NCBI GenBank assembly: GCA_019136545.1
Contig: JAGVUA010000065.1
Span: 21,297-85,296 of the forward strand
From: Betaproteobacteria bacterium
GTDB taxonomy: Bacteria > Pseudomonadota > Gammaproteobacteria > Burkholderiales > Rhodocyclaceae
Length of the DNA stretch: 64,000 bases
Reading direction: 5' to 3'
Below, in pieces: positions 7,337-17,632 of the stretch (positions are counted from its first letter, which is position 1; each line of letters opens with the position of its first letter). The notes beneath the pieces were generated by a model. That model had not been told where the DNA came from. It made no database searches and saw only the letters and a program-made list of their open reading frames with translations. Made by a program: the position numbers and the translations under genes.

Positions 7337-9789
7337 CAATTCACCTGCGCCGCATTCGGGCTACCTCGCTGCAAACGAAGAGCGTTCAACACCACCAGCA
7401 GAGAACTGGCGGACATACCGATACCCGCCATCCATGGCGTGACCCAACCCGTCATCGCCAAGGGGATGGCCAGAAGATTGTACGCAAATGCCCAGGACAA
7501 GTTCTGACGCACGATGCGCATCGTCCTGCGGCACAGGGCCACGGCGCGCGCCACCTGCCGCAAGTCGCCGGCCAACAGCACGATATCGCCCTGGCTGCGC
7601 GCCAAATCAGTTCCATTGCTCATGGCAATCGACACATGCGACTGTGCCAGAACCGGGGCATCGTTCACACCGTCGCCCACCATCGCAACCAGATCGCCAT
7701 CGGCCTGCCAACGCCTGATGGCCTCGTGCTTGCCTTCAGGCGTCATGGCGCCAAAATAGTCAGGAATGCCCAAAGCGGCCGCCATCCTGCGGACGGCCTC
7801 GGGCGCATCGCCGCTGAGCACGGTGACTTTCAGGCCTTGATCGAGCAGCGCACCGACAGCCTCGGCGGCTCCCGGCCGCTGACAGTCGGTCAGCCGAAAC
7901 AGGGCCAGCCAGTCCTGGTCATCGGCCAACGCCACCACCGTGTCGCCTTCGGCAAGCCATTGCCGCGCGCGCTCGGGTAGCGGTTGACCGTGAGACTGAC
8001 CGGCAAAGGCCGGCGTGCCCAACCAGAATCGCTGCCCGCCCGATTCGGCCTGAATGCCCTGGCCGGTCACCGAGCGCACGGCGGTCATGGGCACCACCGC
8101 AGACGCTCGCGCTGCCTCGCGAATGGCGCCGCCAATGGCGTGCTCCGAACCCAATTCCATCGACGCTGCCGTCGCCAAGGCCTGCGCGGCATCCATGCGC
8201 CCAGGCGTCAACGATTCCTTCAATACGGGCCTGCCTTCCGTCAGCGTGCCGGTCTTGTCGAACACGACATGCGTGGCGCGCGCCAGCGCCTCGATGGCGT
8301 GGCCTCGTGTCACCAGCACTCCGTGGCGCGAGAGCGCACCCGTCGCCACCGTCAGCGCCACCGGCGTCGCCAAGGATAGCGCGCAGGGGCAACTCACCAC
8401 CAGCACGGCGACGAACACCCAAAGCGCGCGCGCCGGTTCCAGCCACAGCCACGCAGCGCCGGTGACAACGGCCAGGATCAACAACGCGCCGACAAACCGG
8501 CCGGCGATGCGATCGGCGGTCTCGACGATCCGGGGTTTTTCGACCGAGGCTCTTTCCATCAAGCGCTGAATCGAGGCTAGCCGCGTCATCTCGCCGACGC
8601 ACTTGACCCTGACGGTCAACGGGCTGGCGACATTGAGGCTGCCGCCGATCACGTCGGCACCGACGTCCTTGGCCACCGCCCTGCTCTCGCCGGTCAGCAG
8701 GGACTCGTCGGCACTGCTGGCGCCATCGATCACCACGCCATCCGCCGGAATGATTTCGCCCGGCTTCACCAGCACCACATCGCCCGCCACCAGTTCGGCA
8801 ACCGCGACACGCTCGAGCCGCTCTCCCGGATAAGGCGCGAACCGCGAGGCGAAGGCAGGCAGCGCCCGTGCCAGCGACTCGACGCCTCGCGCCGCCTTCT
8901 GGCGGGCCAGCATCTCGAGGAAACGTCCGCCCAGGAGAAAGAACACGAACATGGTGACCGAATCGAAATAGACCTCGCCGGAATCGGTCACGGTCGCCCA
9001 AACGCTGGCCAGAAATGCGGCGCCGACACCGAGCGCGACGGGCACGTCCATGCCGATGCGGCGAAGCTTCAGGTCACGCCAGGCGTTGCGGAAAAAAGGC
9101 GCGGCTGAATACAGGATCACCGGCAGCGTCAGGATAAGACTGGCCCAGCGCATCAGCTGCTCGATATCGCGGGTCATGGTGCCGTCGTCGGCCAGGTAGA
9201 CCGGGACGGCATACATCATCACCTGCATCATGCCGAAACCGGCGACGAACAGGCGCCACAGCGCCGTGCGGCGCTCCTTCTGGGCCAGCAGTTCCGAACG
9301 GGCGGCGTCATAAGGATGCGCCCGATAGCCGATCGCCGCGATCCCTTCGAGAATCTGCGACAGCTTGATGCGCTGCTCGTCCCAGCGCACGCGGGCACGC
9401 CGGGTCGCGTAGTTGATGTCGATGGCGGTCACGCCAGGCTGGCGCGCGATATGCTGCTCATTCAGCCATACGCAGGCCGAACAGGTGATCCCTTCGAAAA
9501 TCAGCGCGGCTTCTTTTTCGTGCTCGCCGACCGGCCGCACGAAGTTCTTTTGCACGTCCGGGTGATCGAACAGCCCGAGTTCCTGCAAAGCCAGGGGCAT
9601 CGCCTCGCGCGGACTTTCCGGCATGGCATCGCGATGACGGTAGTAATCGTCCAGGCCGCCAGCAACGATGGCCTGCGCCACGGCCTGGCAACCGGCACAG
9701 CACATCTCGCGCCGATGACCATCGATCTCGACCGGAAAGTCGGCGCCGCCTGGAACGGCCAGACCGCAGTGATAGCAGGGTTCGCTCAA
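7336..9789 (-). CDS. ccoI: copper-translocating P1B-type ATPase CcoI (FixI)
   Basis: An 817-residue heavy-metal ATPase that exports copper for cbb3 oxidase assembly. The N-terminus has the FixI cysteine region CYHCGL and CCAGC (residues 4-32), then a metal-binding domain with ITCSACVWL near 98. Core motifs are TGES, SCPCALSLATP near 465, DKTGTLT near 509 and GDGVNDAP near 702. The start is taken as TTG at 9789 because the CYHCG segment begins there and no ATG is suitable; the longer frame upstream overlaps the SDR gene out of phase. It ends in TGATG with ccoS. Confidence 0.95.
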   Translation of the reverse strand: MSEPCYHCGLAVPGGADFPVEIDGHRREMCCAGCQAVAQAIVAGGLDDYYRHRDAMPESPREAMPLALQELGLFDHPDVQKNFVRPVGEHEKEAALIFEGITCSACVWLNEQHIARQPGVTAIDINYATRRARVRWDEQRIKLSQILEGIAAIGYRAHPYDAARSELLAQKERRTALWRLFVAGFGMMQVMMYAVPVYLADDGTMTRDIEQLMRWASLILTLPVILYSAAPFFRNAWRDLKLRRIGMDVPVALGVGAAFLASVWATVTDSGEVYFDSVTMFVFFLLGGRFLEMLARQKAARGVESLARALPAFASRFAPYPGERLERVAVAELVAGDVVLVKPGEIIPADGVVIDGASSADESLLTGESRAVAKDVGADVIGGSLNVASPLTVRVKCVGEMTRLASIQRLMERASVEKPRIVETADRIAGRFVGALLILAVVTGAAWLWLEPARALWVFVAVLVVSCPCALSLATPVALTVATGALSRHGVLVTRGHAIEALARATHVVFDKTGTLTEGRPVLKESLTPGRMDAAQALATAASMELGSEHAIGGAIREAARASAVVPMTAVRSVTGQGIQAESGGQRFWLGTPAFAGQSHGQPLPERARQWLAEGDTVVALADDQDWLALFRLTDCQRPGAAEAVGALLDQGLKVTVLSGDAPEAVRRMAAALGIPDYFGAMTPEGKHEAIRRWQADGDLVAMVGDGVNDAPVLAQSHVSIAMSNGTDLARSQGDIVLLAGDLRQVARAVALCRRTMRIVRQNLSWAFAYNLLAIPLAMTGWVTPWMAGIGMSASSLLVVLNALRLQRGSPNAAQVN

Positions 9790-9808
9790 GAATACAGGCT
9801 GCGCTGGG

Positions 9809-10576
9809 TTACTTGGGCTGCATGCGGATGGCGCCGTCCAGGCGGATGACTTCGCCATTGAGATAGGCGTTCTCGACGATGTGGGCCACCAGCGCGGCAA
9901 ATTCGGCGGGGCGCCCCAGCCGCGGCGGGAAAGGCACCATCTTGCCGAGCGACGCCTGCACCTCGGGCGCCATGCCCAGCAGCATCGGCGTTTCCATGAT
10001 GCCGGGCGCAATGGTCATGACCCGGATTCCCGACCGCGCCAGTTCGCGCGCGATCGGCAGGGTCATGGCGACGATGCCGCCCTTGGAAGCCGCATAGGCC
10101 GCCTGGCCGAGCTGCCCTTCGTAGGCCGCGACCGATGCCGTATTGACGATCACGCCGCGCTCGTCGTCGGCGTTGGGCTCGTTGCGGCCCATGGCTTCGG
10201 CGCAGAGCCGGATCATGTTGAAGCTGCCGACCAGGTTGATGTCGATGACGCGACGGAAAGTCTCGAGCGAGTGCGGTCCGTCCTTGCCGACGACTTTCTC
10301 GCCAGCGACGATACCGGCGCAATTGACCAGCCCATCGAGTCGGCCGAACGCAGTGACGGCAGCCCCGACCGCTTCCCTGGCCGAAGCCTCGTCGGCGATG
10401 TTGGTTGCGCAGAACGCGGCACGGCCGCCCAACTGGCCTGCCATGGCTTCTCCCGCAGGCTTGTTCAAGTCGGCCAGCAGCACTTGGCCGCCCGCCTCGA
10501 CCAAACCGCGCGCCGCCGCCGCACCAAGGCCGGAAGCCCCGCCAGTCACCAGAAACGTCGAGCCCGCGATGCGCAT
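9809..10576 (-). CDS. SDR family oxidoreductase, 3-hydroxyacyl-CoA dehydrogenase type II-like
   Basis: A 255-residue short-chain dehydrogenase. The NAD(P)-binding motif [10 protein letters not shown] lies at about 9-18, NCAGI near 84, and the catalytic Ser plus YAASK near 157. The sequence resembles the HADH-II/17beta-HSD10 group that oxidises 3-hydroxyacyl-CoA in fatty-acid, branched-chain or steroid side-chain breakdown; the substrate here is not determined. The ATG at 10576 follows a GGAGG site. It lies between tRNA-Thr and ccoI, 19 nt from the ccoI start. Confidence 0.88.
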   Translation of the reverse strand: MRIAGSTFLVTGGASGLGAAAARGLVEAGGQVLLADLNKPAGEAMAGQLGGRAAFCATNIADEASAREAVGAAVTAFGRLDGLVNCAGIVAGEKVVGKDGPHSLETFRRVIDINLVGSFNMIRLCAEAMGRNEPNADDERGVIVNTASVAAYEGQLGQAAYAASKGGIVAMTLPIARELARSGIRVMTIAPGIMETPMLLGMAPEVQASLGKMVPFPPRLGRPAEFAALVAHIVENAYLNGEVIRLDGAIRMQPK

Positions 10577-10593
10577 GCCTGCCTCCTGAAAGC

Positions 10594-10617
10594 AAAAAGG
10601 CTTGCAACGCAAGCCTT
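10594..10617 (-). terminator. terminator of tRNA-Thr
   Basis: AAGGCTTGC, loop GTT, GCAAGCCTT, followed by TTT on the minus strand, 11 nt after the tRNA 3' end and before the SDR start. Confidence 0.8.
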
Positions 10618-10627
10618 GGGGAAACCG

Positions 10628-10703
10628 TGGTGCCGCTTGTCTGACTCGAACAGACGACCTACCGCTTACGAAGCGGTTGCTCTACCAACTGAGCTAAAGC
10701 GGC
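10628..10703 (-). tRNA. tRNA-Thr(CGT)
   Basis: A 76-nt cloverleaf on the minus strand. The acceptor GCCGCTT pairs with AAGCGGC, followed by ACCA with CCA encoded. The D arm is GCTC...GAGC, the anticodon stem ACCGC/GCGGT encloses TTCGTAA with anticodon CGT, and the T arm is GTCTG-TTCGAGT-CAGAC. The anticodon reads ACG threonine codons. Confidence 0.97.
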
Positions 10704-10771
10704 GGTGAACCGGGGCGCATCTTACCGGATTTTCCGCCTTCTGGTCGAGCCGAGGCCATCGGCCGGTCCAC

Positions 10772-11695
10772 TCAGGCGAGCGCCTTCGGCAGGGGAAACA
10801 CCACGCCCTCGGGCGCGACGTCGGTCTCCACCACCGTGCCGTTCGCCATGGCCTTGACCGACTCGATCACCTCGGCCACCAGCACTTCCGGCGCCGACGC
10901 GCCCGCAGTGACGCCGATCGCCCTGGCATTGAGAAACCAGTCGGGATCGAGTTCGGCGGCGCGATCGACCAGATAGGCCCGCGCCCCGCCATGCCTGGCC
11001 ACTTCGCGCAGGCGGTTGGAGTTCGAACTGTTCGGCGAGCCGACCACGACGATGACGTCGCAATTGCTCGTCAGGCGGGTTACCGCGTCCTGGCGGTTTT
11101 GCGTGGCATAGCAAATGTCGTCCTTCCTGGGCCCGACAATGTTTGGAAACCGTTCCTTCAAGGCAGCGACGATGGCGGCGGCATCATCGACCGACAGCGT
11201 CGTCTGCGTCACATAGGCCACCTGATCCGGGTTGGCCAAAGTCAGCCGTGGCACATCGCCGACACGCTCGACCAAATGCATGCCGTCCGGGCTCTGGCCC
11301 ATCGTTCCTTCGACTTCGGGATGTCCCTTGTGGCCGATCATCACCACTTCCCGGCCCTGGGCGCGCTGGCGCGCCACCTCGAGGTGCACCTTGGTCACCA
11401 GCGGACAGGTGGCGTCGAACACGTTCAGCTTGCGGCGCGCCGCTTCGGCCTGCACCGCCTTCGACACGCCATGGGCGCTGAAGATGACCGTGCCGCCGTC
11501 GGGCACCTGGTCGAGCTCGTCGACAAACACCGCGCCCTTGGCGCGCAGGCCGTCGACCACGTACTTGTTGTGCACCACTTCGTGACGGACGTAGATCGGT
11601 GCGCCGAACAACGCCAGCGCCCGCTCGACGATGGCAATGGCGCGTTCGACGCCGGCGCAGAAGCCGCGCGGGCTCGCCAGCAGGATGTCCGTCAC
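10772..11695 (-). CDS. ispH: 4-hydroxy-3-methylbut-2-enyl diphosphate reductase (IspH/LytB)
   Basis: A 307-residue enzyme for the last MEP-pathway step, making IPP and DMAPP. N-terminal [12 protein letters not shown] holds the first cluster cysteine, [12 protein letters not shown] near 97 the second, and [11 protein letters not shown] near 197 the third. The GTG at 11695 overlaps the slpA stop (GTGA). The order ispH-slpA-lspA-ileS-ribF on one strand is the usual proteobacterial cluster. It works in the same pathway as ispA and dxs at 22.8-25.6 kb. A copy of the 24-bp repeat lies inside. Confidence 0.97.
   Translation of the reverse strand: MTDILLASPRGFCAGVERAIAIVERALALFGAPIYVRHEVVHNKYVVDGLRAKGAVFVDELDQVPDGGTVIFSAHGVSKAVQAEAARRKLNVFDATCPLVTKVHLEVARQRAQGREVVMIGHKGHPEVEGTMGQSPDGMHLVERVGDVPRLTLANPDQVAYVTQTTLSVDDAAAIVAALKERFPNIVGPRKDDICYATQNRQDAVTRLTSNCDVIVVVGSPNSSNSNRLREVARHGGARAYLVDRAAELDPDWFLNARAIGVTAGASAPEVLVAEVIESVKAMANGTVVETDVAPEGVVFPLPKALA
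11238..11261 (+). repeat. 24-bp dispersed motif, copy 1 (in ispH)
   Basis: Core AAAGTCAG, then CCGTGGCACAT, then CGCCG. It is antisense to ispH, where it encodes part of GDVPRLTLA. Confidence 0.75.
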
Positions 11696-12123
11696 AGGAT
11701 CCCCACGATCTCGACTTCGAAACGCACGCCCTTGCCCGCCAGCGGGTGATTGAAATCGATCAGCGCCGAATCGTCGTCGAGCTCGCGAATCAGGCCCGTG
11801 AAAGCAGCGCCGTCGGGCGACGCAAACTCGACCATGCTCATGACCGCCACCTTGTCGCCCTCCGGCAAGTCCCGGCGCGCCAGCCGCTGCACGAGGTCGG
11901 GATTGTGCGGACCGAACGCCTGCACCGCCTCCAGCAGGAAGGTCTGGCGCTCACCCGCCGCCATGCCCTCGAGACAGGCCTCGAGCGGCGGCGCCAGTTC
12001 ACCGTTGCCGAGCTGCAATGTCGCCGGCGCCGAGTCGAAGGTGCTCACCAGCGTCACATCGTCGGCGGTGGCGAGCCTGTAACGCAGGGTCACCAGGCTG
12101 TCCGGCTTGACGCGTTCGCTCAT
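11692..12123 (-). CDS. fkpB: FKBP-type peptidyl-prolyl isomerase, SlpA type
   Basis: A 143-residue SlpA-like PPIase. N-terminal [29 protein letters not shown], the [12 protein letters not shown] segment and the C-terminal [18 protein letters not shown] are family signatures, with the insert-in-flap domain between. It speeds proline isomerisation and acts as a chaperone in the cytoplasm. Coupled by ATGA to lspA and by GTGA to ispH. Confidence 0.92.
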   Translation of the reverse strand: MSERVKPDSLVTLRYRLATADDVTLVSTFDSAPATLQLGNGELAPPLEACLEGMAAGERQTFLLEAVQAFGPHNPDLVQRLARRDLPEGDKVAVMSMVEFASPDGAAFTGLIRELDDDSALIDFNHPLAGKGVRFEVEIVGIL

Positions 12124-12608
12124 GCTGGCCCCCTCTTGCCGAGAAGTTCATGCCCGAGCATCAGCACAACCCCGATGCTGATGCAGGAATCGGCCACGTT
12201 GAAGGCCGGGAAATAATGTTCGTTCCAGTGGAAATGCAGGAAGTCGACCACCGCGCCAAAGCGCAGGCGGTCGATCACGTTGCCGATCGCGCCGCCGAGG
12301 ATCAGCGCCAGCGCCAGCGGCATCAGACGCTCGCCGGCATGCTGGCGCAGCAAGGCGACGAGCCAGACGGAAACGCCCAGCGCCAGCACGGTGAAGAACC
12401 AGCGCTGCCAGCCGCCGGCGTCGGCCAGGAAACTGAACGAGGCGCCGGGATTGAACAGCAGCACGAGGTCGAACACCGGCAGCACGCGAAGGCTCTCGCC
12501 GGGTTGGAAGACCGACAGTATCCAGGCCTTGCTGATCTGGTCCAGGACGACCACGCCCGCGGCCAGCGCCAGCCATGCGTAGAAATCGAAAGTCAGCCGT
12601 GGCGACAC
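12120..12608 (-). CDS. lspA: lipoprotein signal peptidase LspA
   Basis: A 162-residue signal peptidase II with four membrane spans. Motifs LDQISK, FNPGASFSF, GGAIGNVIDR and AFNVADS supply the two catalytic aspartates. It removes signal peptides from prolipoproteins in the inner membrane. The start is uncertain: GTG at 12608 gives a normal-length protein, and GTG at 12629 would overlap the ileS stop by 14 nt. The 12608 GTG lies inside copy 2 of the dispersed 24-bp motif, so the motif encodes the first residues (VSPRLTF). Confidence 0.93.
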   Translation of the reverse strand: MSPRLTFDFYAWLALAAGVVVLDQISKAWILSVFQPGESLRVLPVFDLVLLFNPGASFSFLADAGGWQRWFFTVLALGVSVWLVALLRQHAGERLMPLALALILGGAIGNVIDRLRFGAVVDFLHFHWNEHYFPAFNVADSCISIGVVLMLGHELLGKRGPA

Positions 12609-12612
12609 GCCG
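12589..12612 (+). repeat. 24-bp dispersed motif, copy 2 (lspA start)
   Basis: Core AAAGTCAG, then CCGTGGCGACA, then CGCCG: a full-consensus copy at the ileS-lspA junction. It overlaps the likely GTG start of lspA. Confidence 0.8.
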
Positions 12613-12615
12613 CTG

Positions 12616-15414
12616 CTAGGCGAAGTCACGGGTCTCGCCGCCACCGAACAGGTTTGCGACGCAGCGGCCGCAGAGATCGGGATGTGCCGCCGCCTGCGCA
12701 TGGCTGCCGACATCGGCGCGCCAGTGCCAGCAGCGCGCACACTTGCGCTGGCCGCTCGGCGTGGCGATGATCGCCTCGGCGCCCGGATCGCTGGCCTTGA
12801 CCAGCGTGGTCTTCGAGCAGATCAGCACGAAGCGCAGGTCATCCTCCAGGCTGGCCAGCAGTTCGTACTGGGCGCCGCTGGCGCGGATCTCGACTTCGGC
12901 CTGCAGCGAGGAACCGAGCTTGCCGGCCGAACGCAGGTCTTCGAGCACCTTGGCCGCCTCGGCCTTCACCTCGCGGATGCGCAGCCAGCGATCGGTCAAT
13001 TCAGACTCGCCCGCCTGCGCCGGCAGCGCGTGCCAGGTCGAGGTCATCACCGTATCGCCGCTGCCGACGATCGACCAGATCTCCTCGGCGGTGAAGGCGA
13101 GAATGGGCGCCATCAGGCGCACCAGCGCCTGCACGATGTGCCAGAGCGCGCTCTGCGCCGCGCGGCGCGCGCGCGCGTCGGTCGCCGAGGTGTAGAGCCG
13201 GTCCTTGAGGATGTCGAGGTAGAACGCCCCCAGGTCCTCGGCGCAGAAGTTCTGCAGCGCCTGGACGATCTTGTGGAATTCGTAGCGCTCGTAGTCGGCG
13301 ATGCATTGCGCCTGCAGCGCGCGCGTCATCGCCAGCGCGTAGCGGTCGATCTCCAGCCACTCGCCCACGGGCAACATGTCCTTGGCCGGATCGAAATCGG
13401 CGGTATTGGCGAGCAGGAACTTGAGCGTGTTGCGCAGGCGGCGATAGGTCTCGACCACGCGGTCGAGAATCTCCTTCGAGATCGACAGCTCGCCCGAGTA
13501 GTCGGTGGCCGCCACCCACAGGCGCAGGATTTCGGCGCCCAGCCTGTCCGAAACTTCCTGCGGTGCGACGACGTTGCCCTTCGACTTGGACATCTTCATG
13601 CCCTTGCCGTCGACGACGAAGCCGTGCGTCAGCAAGGCCTTATAGGGCGCGCGGCCGTCGATGGCGCAGCCGGTCAGCAGCGAGGAATGGAACCAGCCGC
13701 GATGCTGGTCCGAACCTTCGAGGTAGAGGTCGGCCGGGTACGCGCATTCCGCCGCGTGCGAGCCGCGCATCACGCTCCAATGCGTCGTGCCCGAGTCGAA
13801 CCAGACGTCGAGCGTGTCGCTCATCTTGGTGTAACGGTCGGCCCCATGCTCACCTGTGCCGAGCAGTTCCTTGGCGTCGAGCGCGAACCAGGCTTCGATG
13901 CCGCCCTGCGCCACGCGCTGCGCCACCGCTTCGATCAGCTCGGGCGTGCGCGGATGCGGCTCGCCGGTTTCCTTGTCGAGGAAGAACGGGATCGGCACGC
14001 CCCAGTTTCTTTGCCGGGATACGCACCAGTCGGGCCGGTTGGCGATCATGGCGTGCAGGCGCGCCTGGCCCCAGCCCGGGAAGAACTGCGTGTCCTCGAT
14101 GGCCTGCAGCGCGCTTTCACGCAAACTTGCACGAAGGCTGACTTTGGAATCGGAATCCATGCGCACGAACCACTGCGTGGTGGCGCGGAAGATGATCGGC
14201 GTCTTGTGCCGCCAGCAGTGCGGGTAGCTGTGCTGAATCTTCGTGTGCAGCAGCAGCACCCCCTTCAGCGCCAGCGTCTCGATCACTTTCGGGTTCGCTT
14301 CCCAGACGCTCATGCCGGCAAAGATCGGCGTGCCGGCGATGAACCGGCCGTCGTCGCCGACCGGATTGTCGATGGGCAGGCCGTAGCGCGCGCCGACGTA
14401 GTAGTCGTCCACGCCGTGCGCCGGCGCCGTATGGACGAGGCCCGTGCCCGCCTCCAGCGTCACGTGCATACCCAGGATGATCGGTACCTGGCGATCGAGG
14501 AAGGGATGCTTGAGCGCCAGCCCTTCCAGCTTGGCGCCCGTGGTCGTGGCGATGGTCTTGCCGTGCAGGCCGTAGCGCGCCAGCGCCGATTCGACGAGGT
14601 CGTGCGTGAGGATCAGCAGGCCCTTCTCGGTCTCGACCAGGTCGTAGGCGAATTCGGGATGCGCGCACACCGCCTGGTTGGCCGGCAGCGTCCACGGCGT
14701 CGTGGTCCAGATCACCGCATAGGCGGGATGCTTGATGCCGACGCCGAAGATCTCGCGCAGCCTGTCCACGTCCGCGACCGGGAAGCCGACATCGATGGCG
14801 TCCGAACTCTTGTCCTCGTACTCGACTTCGGCCTCGGCCAGCGCCGAACGGCAGTCGAGGCACCAGTTCACCGGCTTCAGGCCGCGGTAAAGGTAACCTT
14901 TCTCCAGCAGCTTGCCGAGGGCGCGAATCTCGTCGGCCTCGGTTCTGAAGTCCATCGTCAGGTAGGGGTTGTCCCACTCGCCCAGCACGCCGAGGCGGAT
15001 GAAATCCTTCTTCTGGCGCTCGATCTGTTCGGCGGCGAACGCGCGGCACAGCTGGCGCACCTTGTTGCCTTCCAGGTGCTTGCCGTGCTTCTTCTCGATC
15101 TGGTGCTCGATGGGCAGGCCGTGGCAATCCCAGCCCGGCACGTAGGGCGCGTCGAAGCCGGCCAGCGTGCGGGCGCGGACGATGATGTCCTTGAGGATCT
15201 TGTTCACCGCATGGCCGATGTGGATGTCGCCGTTGGCGTAGGGCGGCCCGTCGTGCAGCACGAAACGCGGCCGGCCTTGCGAGGCCGCGCGGATCTGCCG
15301 GTAGATCTGCTTCTCCTGCCACTGCCTGACCCAGCCCGGTTCGCGCTTGGCGAGGTCGCCGCGCATCGGAAACGGCGTATCGGGCATGTTGAGCGTGGAT
15401 TTGTAATCAGCCAT
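12616..15414 (-). CDS. ileS: isoleucyl-tRNA synthetase
   Basis: A 932-residue class I synthetase charging tRNA-Ile. The HIGH motif appears as DIHIGHA near residue 62, KMSKSKGN near 605, and the C-terminal zinc site as CARCWHW followed by CGRC near 885-920. The ATG at 15414 ([19 protein letters not shown]) matches the family N-terminus and overlaps the ribF stop by 8 nt; the longer open frame is unlike IleS. A repeat copy lies at 14122-14145, encoding DSKVSLRA in a variable loop. Confidence 0.98.
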   Translation of the reverse strand: MADYKSTLNMPDTPFPMRGDLAKREPGWVRQWQEKQIYRQIRAASQGRPRFVLHDGPPYANGDIHIGHAVNKILKDIIVRARTLAGFDAPYVPGWDCHGLPIEHQIEKKHGKHLEGNKVRQLCRAFAAEQIERQKKDFIRLGVLGEWDNPYLTMDFRTEADEIRALGKLLEKGYLYRGLKPVNWCLDCRSALAEAEVEYEDKSSDAIDVGFPVADVDRLREIFGVGIKHPAYAVIWTTTPWTLPANQAVCAHPEFAYDLVETEKGLLILTHDLVESALARYGLHGKTIATTTGAKLEGLALKHPFLDRQVPIILGMHVTLEAGTGLVHTAPAHGVDDYYVGARYGLPIDNPVGDDGRFIAGTPIFAGMSVWEANPKVIETLALKGVLLLHTKIQHSYPHCWRHKTPIIFRATTQWFVRMDSDSKVSLRASLRESALQAIEDTQFFPGWGQARLHAMIANRPDWCVSRQRNWGVPIPFFLDKETGEPHPRTPELIEAVAQRVAQGGIEAWFALDAKELLGTGEHGADRYTKMSDTLDVWFDSGTTHWSVMRGSHAAECAYPADLYLEGSDQHRGWFHSSLLTGCAIDGRAPYKALLTHGFVVDGKGMKMSKSKGNVVAPQEVSDRLGAEILRLWVAATDYSGELSISKEILDRVVETYRRLRNTLKFLLANTADFDPAKDMLPVGEWLEIDRYALAMTRALQAQCIADYERYEFHKIVQALQNFCAEDLGAFYLDILKDRLYTSATDARARRAAQSALWHIVQALVRLMAPILAFTAEEIWSIVGSGDTVMTSTWHALPAQAGESELTDRWLRIREVKAEAAKVLEDLRSAGKLGSSLQAEVEIRASGAQYELLASLEDDLRFVLICSKTTLVKASDPGAEAIIATPSGQRKCARCWHWRADVGSHAQAAAHPDLCGRCVANLFGGGETRDFA
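14122..14145 (-). repeat. 24-bp dispersed motif, copy 3 (variant, in ileS)
   Basis: Core AAAGTCAG followed by CCTTCGTGC. The right half is divergent; it shares the CTTCG variant with the queG copy. Confidence 0.55.
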
Positions 15415-16345
15415 GGGCGTCGCTGCCTGAAAAGTAAGTTCGCGTCGCCGCCACATCCTGCCCGATCTGGGCGGCGAGCGCCGACAGGGAATCGAATTTC
15501 GCTTCGTCGCGCAGCTTGTGCAGGAAATGCACCGTTGCATGCCGGCCGTAGATGTCGCGGCCGAAGTCGAGCAGATGCACCTCCAGCACCGGCCGCAATC
15601 CTTCACCCAGCGTCGGCCGCACGCCCAGGCTGGCGGCGCCGGGCAGCGGACGTTTGTCCAGGCCCGAAACCTCGACTGCAAACACGCCGCTCAGCGGCAC
15701 GCGCTTGCGCTTCAACTGGATGTTGGCGGTCGGAAAGCCGATGGCGCGGCCGATCTGGTTGCCCTGCACGACACGCCCGGCGATGTTGTAAGGGCGGCCC
15801 AGCAGGCGCGCCGCATGCTCGAGGTCGCCCGCGGCCAGCGCTTCGCGCACGGCGGAACTGGAAACGCGTTCGCCGTCGAGATCGATGGTGTGCATGGCCT
15901 CGACGCCGAAACCGTGCGCGCTGCCGGCCTGCTGCAGCGTGGCGAAGTCGCCGCCGCGGCCGCGACCGAAGCGGAAATCGTCGCCGATGATGATGTGGCG
16001 CACCGCCAGCCCCTGCACCAGCAGGCGCTCGATAAATTCATCGGCGCCGAGCGCCGCCAGTTTCAGGTTGAAGTGGCAGACATAAACGCGGTCGACGCCG
16101 CAGGCTTCGATCAGCCCGAGCTTCTCGCGCAGACTGGTCAGGCGCACGGGCGCCTGATCCGGCGAAAACAGCTCGCGCGGATGCGGTTCGAAGGTCATCA
16201 CCGCCGAAGGCAAGCCGAGCTCGCGCGCCTTTGCGGTCAACCGGGCCAGCAGCGCGCGATGTCCCAGGTGCAGGCCATCGAAGTTGCCGATGGCCAGCAC
16301 CGTCGGGGATGCCGCCCGCGCTGGAATGGTCCGGAAAACCTGCAT
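15407..16345 (-). CDS. ribF: bifunctional riboflavin kinase/FMN adenylyltransferase
   Basis: A 312-residue RibF making FMN and FAD. The adenylyltransferase half starts with [15 protein letters not shown] (about 17-31) and has [11 protein letters not shown]. The kinase half from about 185 has [13 protein letters not shown] and the SGVFAVEV region. Standard length and order next to ileS. Its products serve the flavoproteins of the window, for example QmoA and QmoB. Confidence 0.97.
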   Translation of the reverse strand: MQVFRTIPARAASPTVLAIGNFDGLHLGHRALLARLTAKARELGLPSAVMTFEPHPRELFSPDQAPVRLTSLREKLGLIEACGVDRVYVCHFNLKLAALGADEFIERLLVQGLAVRHIIIGDDFRFGRGRGGDFATLQQAGSAHGFGVEAMHTIDLDGERVSSSAVREALAAGDLEHAARLLGRPYNIAGRVVQGNQIGRAIGFPTANIQLKRKRVPLSGVFAVEVSGLDKRPLPGAASLGVRPTLGEGLRPVLEVHLLDFGRDIYGRHATVHFLHKLRDEAKFDSLSALAAQIGQDVAATRTYFSGSDAHG

Positions 16346-16378
16346 GCCGCCCTGCCTCGCAAAAAGGGGCGAATTATA

Positions 16379-17632
16379 TCAATCCAGCAGGGTCAGCTTC
16401 GACTTGGCAAGCGGCGGATTCTTCGAGAAATAGCGCTTGATACCGCGCAGAATGGCCTCGGCCATCTGGTCCTGGTAGCCCCCGTCCGAGAGCCGCGCCT
16501 CCTCTTCCGGATTCGAGATGAATGCCGTTTCCACCAGGATGGAGGGAATGTCCGGCGCCTTGAGCACGGCGAAGCCCGCCTGCTCCACCGTGGCCTTGTG
16601 CAGCGTGTTGATGCGCCCCAGTTCGCCGAGCACGTCCTTGCCCAGTTTCAGGCTGTCGTTGATGGTCGCCGTCTGCGACAGGTCCAGCAGGGTCCGGGCA
16701 AGATGGGGATCCTTGACGGCCTGGCTCACGCCACCGATCAGGTCGGCGGCATTTTCCTTCTGCGCCAGCCAGCGGGCCGCGGATGACGATGCGCCGCTTT
16801 CGGACAACACGAATACGCTGGAGCCGCGCGCCGTCGGCTTGACGAACGCATCGGCATGGACCGACACGAACAGGTCGGCGCGCACGCGCCGCGCCTTGTG
16901 CACGCGCTGCTGCAGCGGAATGAAGTAGTCGCCGTCGCGCGTCAACAGGGAGCGCATGGCGGGCTCGCCATCCATTTTCGCTTTGAGACGCCGGGCGATC
17001 GACAGGGTGACGTTCTTTTCGTAGTTGCCGCCGCGACCGACGGCCCCCGGATCTTCGCCGCCATGGCCGGGATCGATCACCACGGTGACCAGCCGCGATA
17101 TTTCGGGACGATCGTCCTTGCGCGGCGACTCGGCCGGCACCGGCCGGTTTTCCTCGCTCTTCAGCAAGGCCATGAGCGGATCGGCTTCCTCGGTGGGATA
17201 GAGATCGAGCACGAGCCGGTGCCCGTAATCGCCGATCGGCTTGAGGGTGAATACCTGCGGGTTCACTTCGCTCTTGAGCTCGATGACCAGCCGCACGACG
17301 CCCGGCCGGTTGCGGCCGGCGCGGATCAGCTTGATGTAGGGATCGCCGTCGGCGATCTTGCCCGGCAGGCTGCCCAGCACCGAGTTGAACTCGACGTCCT
17401 CGAGGTCCACCACCAGTCGGTAGGGATCCTTCACCAGCATGTGCGAAAACCGCATCGGCTGGTCGTGCTCGAGCGTAATGCGCGTGTAATCGGCGGCCGG
17501 CCAGACGCGCACGCCCAGCACGGTCGGCATCGCCGCGGCCCGCGCCCCGCCGACCGGCGTCACCAGCAGCGTCAGGCTGGCGGCGGCGTACTTGAGGGCA
17601 GCGCGACGGGCGGAACGAAATTCGTCAGACAT
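16379..17632 (-). CDS. amiC: N-acetylmuramoyl-L-alanine amidase, AmiC type
   Basis: A 417-residue periplasmic amidase that splits septal peptidoglycan. The N-terminus SARRAALKYAAAS is a plausible twin-arginine signal, as for E. coli AmiC. An AMIN domain follows (about 40-140), then Amidase_3 from about 180 with VVIDPGHGGEDPGAVG, the zinc His in VHADAF, and ILVETAFISNPEEE near the end. The start at 17632 is chosen because the signal begins there; it overlaps the tsaE C-terminus by 61 nt. Confidence 0.95.
   Translation of the reverse strand: MSDEFRSARRAALKYAAASLTLLVTPVGGARAAAMPTVLGVRVWPAADYTRITLEHDQPMRFSHMLVKDPYRLVVDLEDVEFNSVLGSLPGKIADGDPYIKLIRAGRNRPGVVRLVIELKSEVNPQVFTLKPIGDYGHRLVLDLYPTEEADPLMALLKSEENRPVPAESPRKDDRPEISRLVTVVIDPGHGGEDPGAVGRGGNYEKNVTLSIARRLKAKMDGEPAMRSLLTRDGDYFIPLQQRVHKARRVRADLFVSVHADAFVKPTARGSSVFVLSESGASSSAARWLAQKENAADLIGGVSQAVKDPHLARTLLDLSQTATINDSLKLGKDVLGELGRINTLHKATVEQAGFAVLKAPDIPSILVETAFISNPEEEARLSDGGYQDQMAEAILRGIKRYFSKNPPLAKSKLTLLD

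Noticed and set aside
9790-10011. 74 extra N-terminal codons for CcoI
   Set aside because: They lie inside the SDR gene in another frame and are Arg/Trp-rich; FixI proteins begin at CYHCG.
9881-10708. 275-codon plus-strand ORF ending in [17 protein letters not shown]
   Set aside because: The tail is the reverse of tRNA-Thr, a common false protein; the rest is antisense to the SDR gene.
12682-15990. 1102-codon ORF on the plus strand
   Set aside because: Antisense to ileS and ribF, Arg/Gly/His-rich with no domain; it is a GC-rich shadow.
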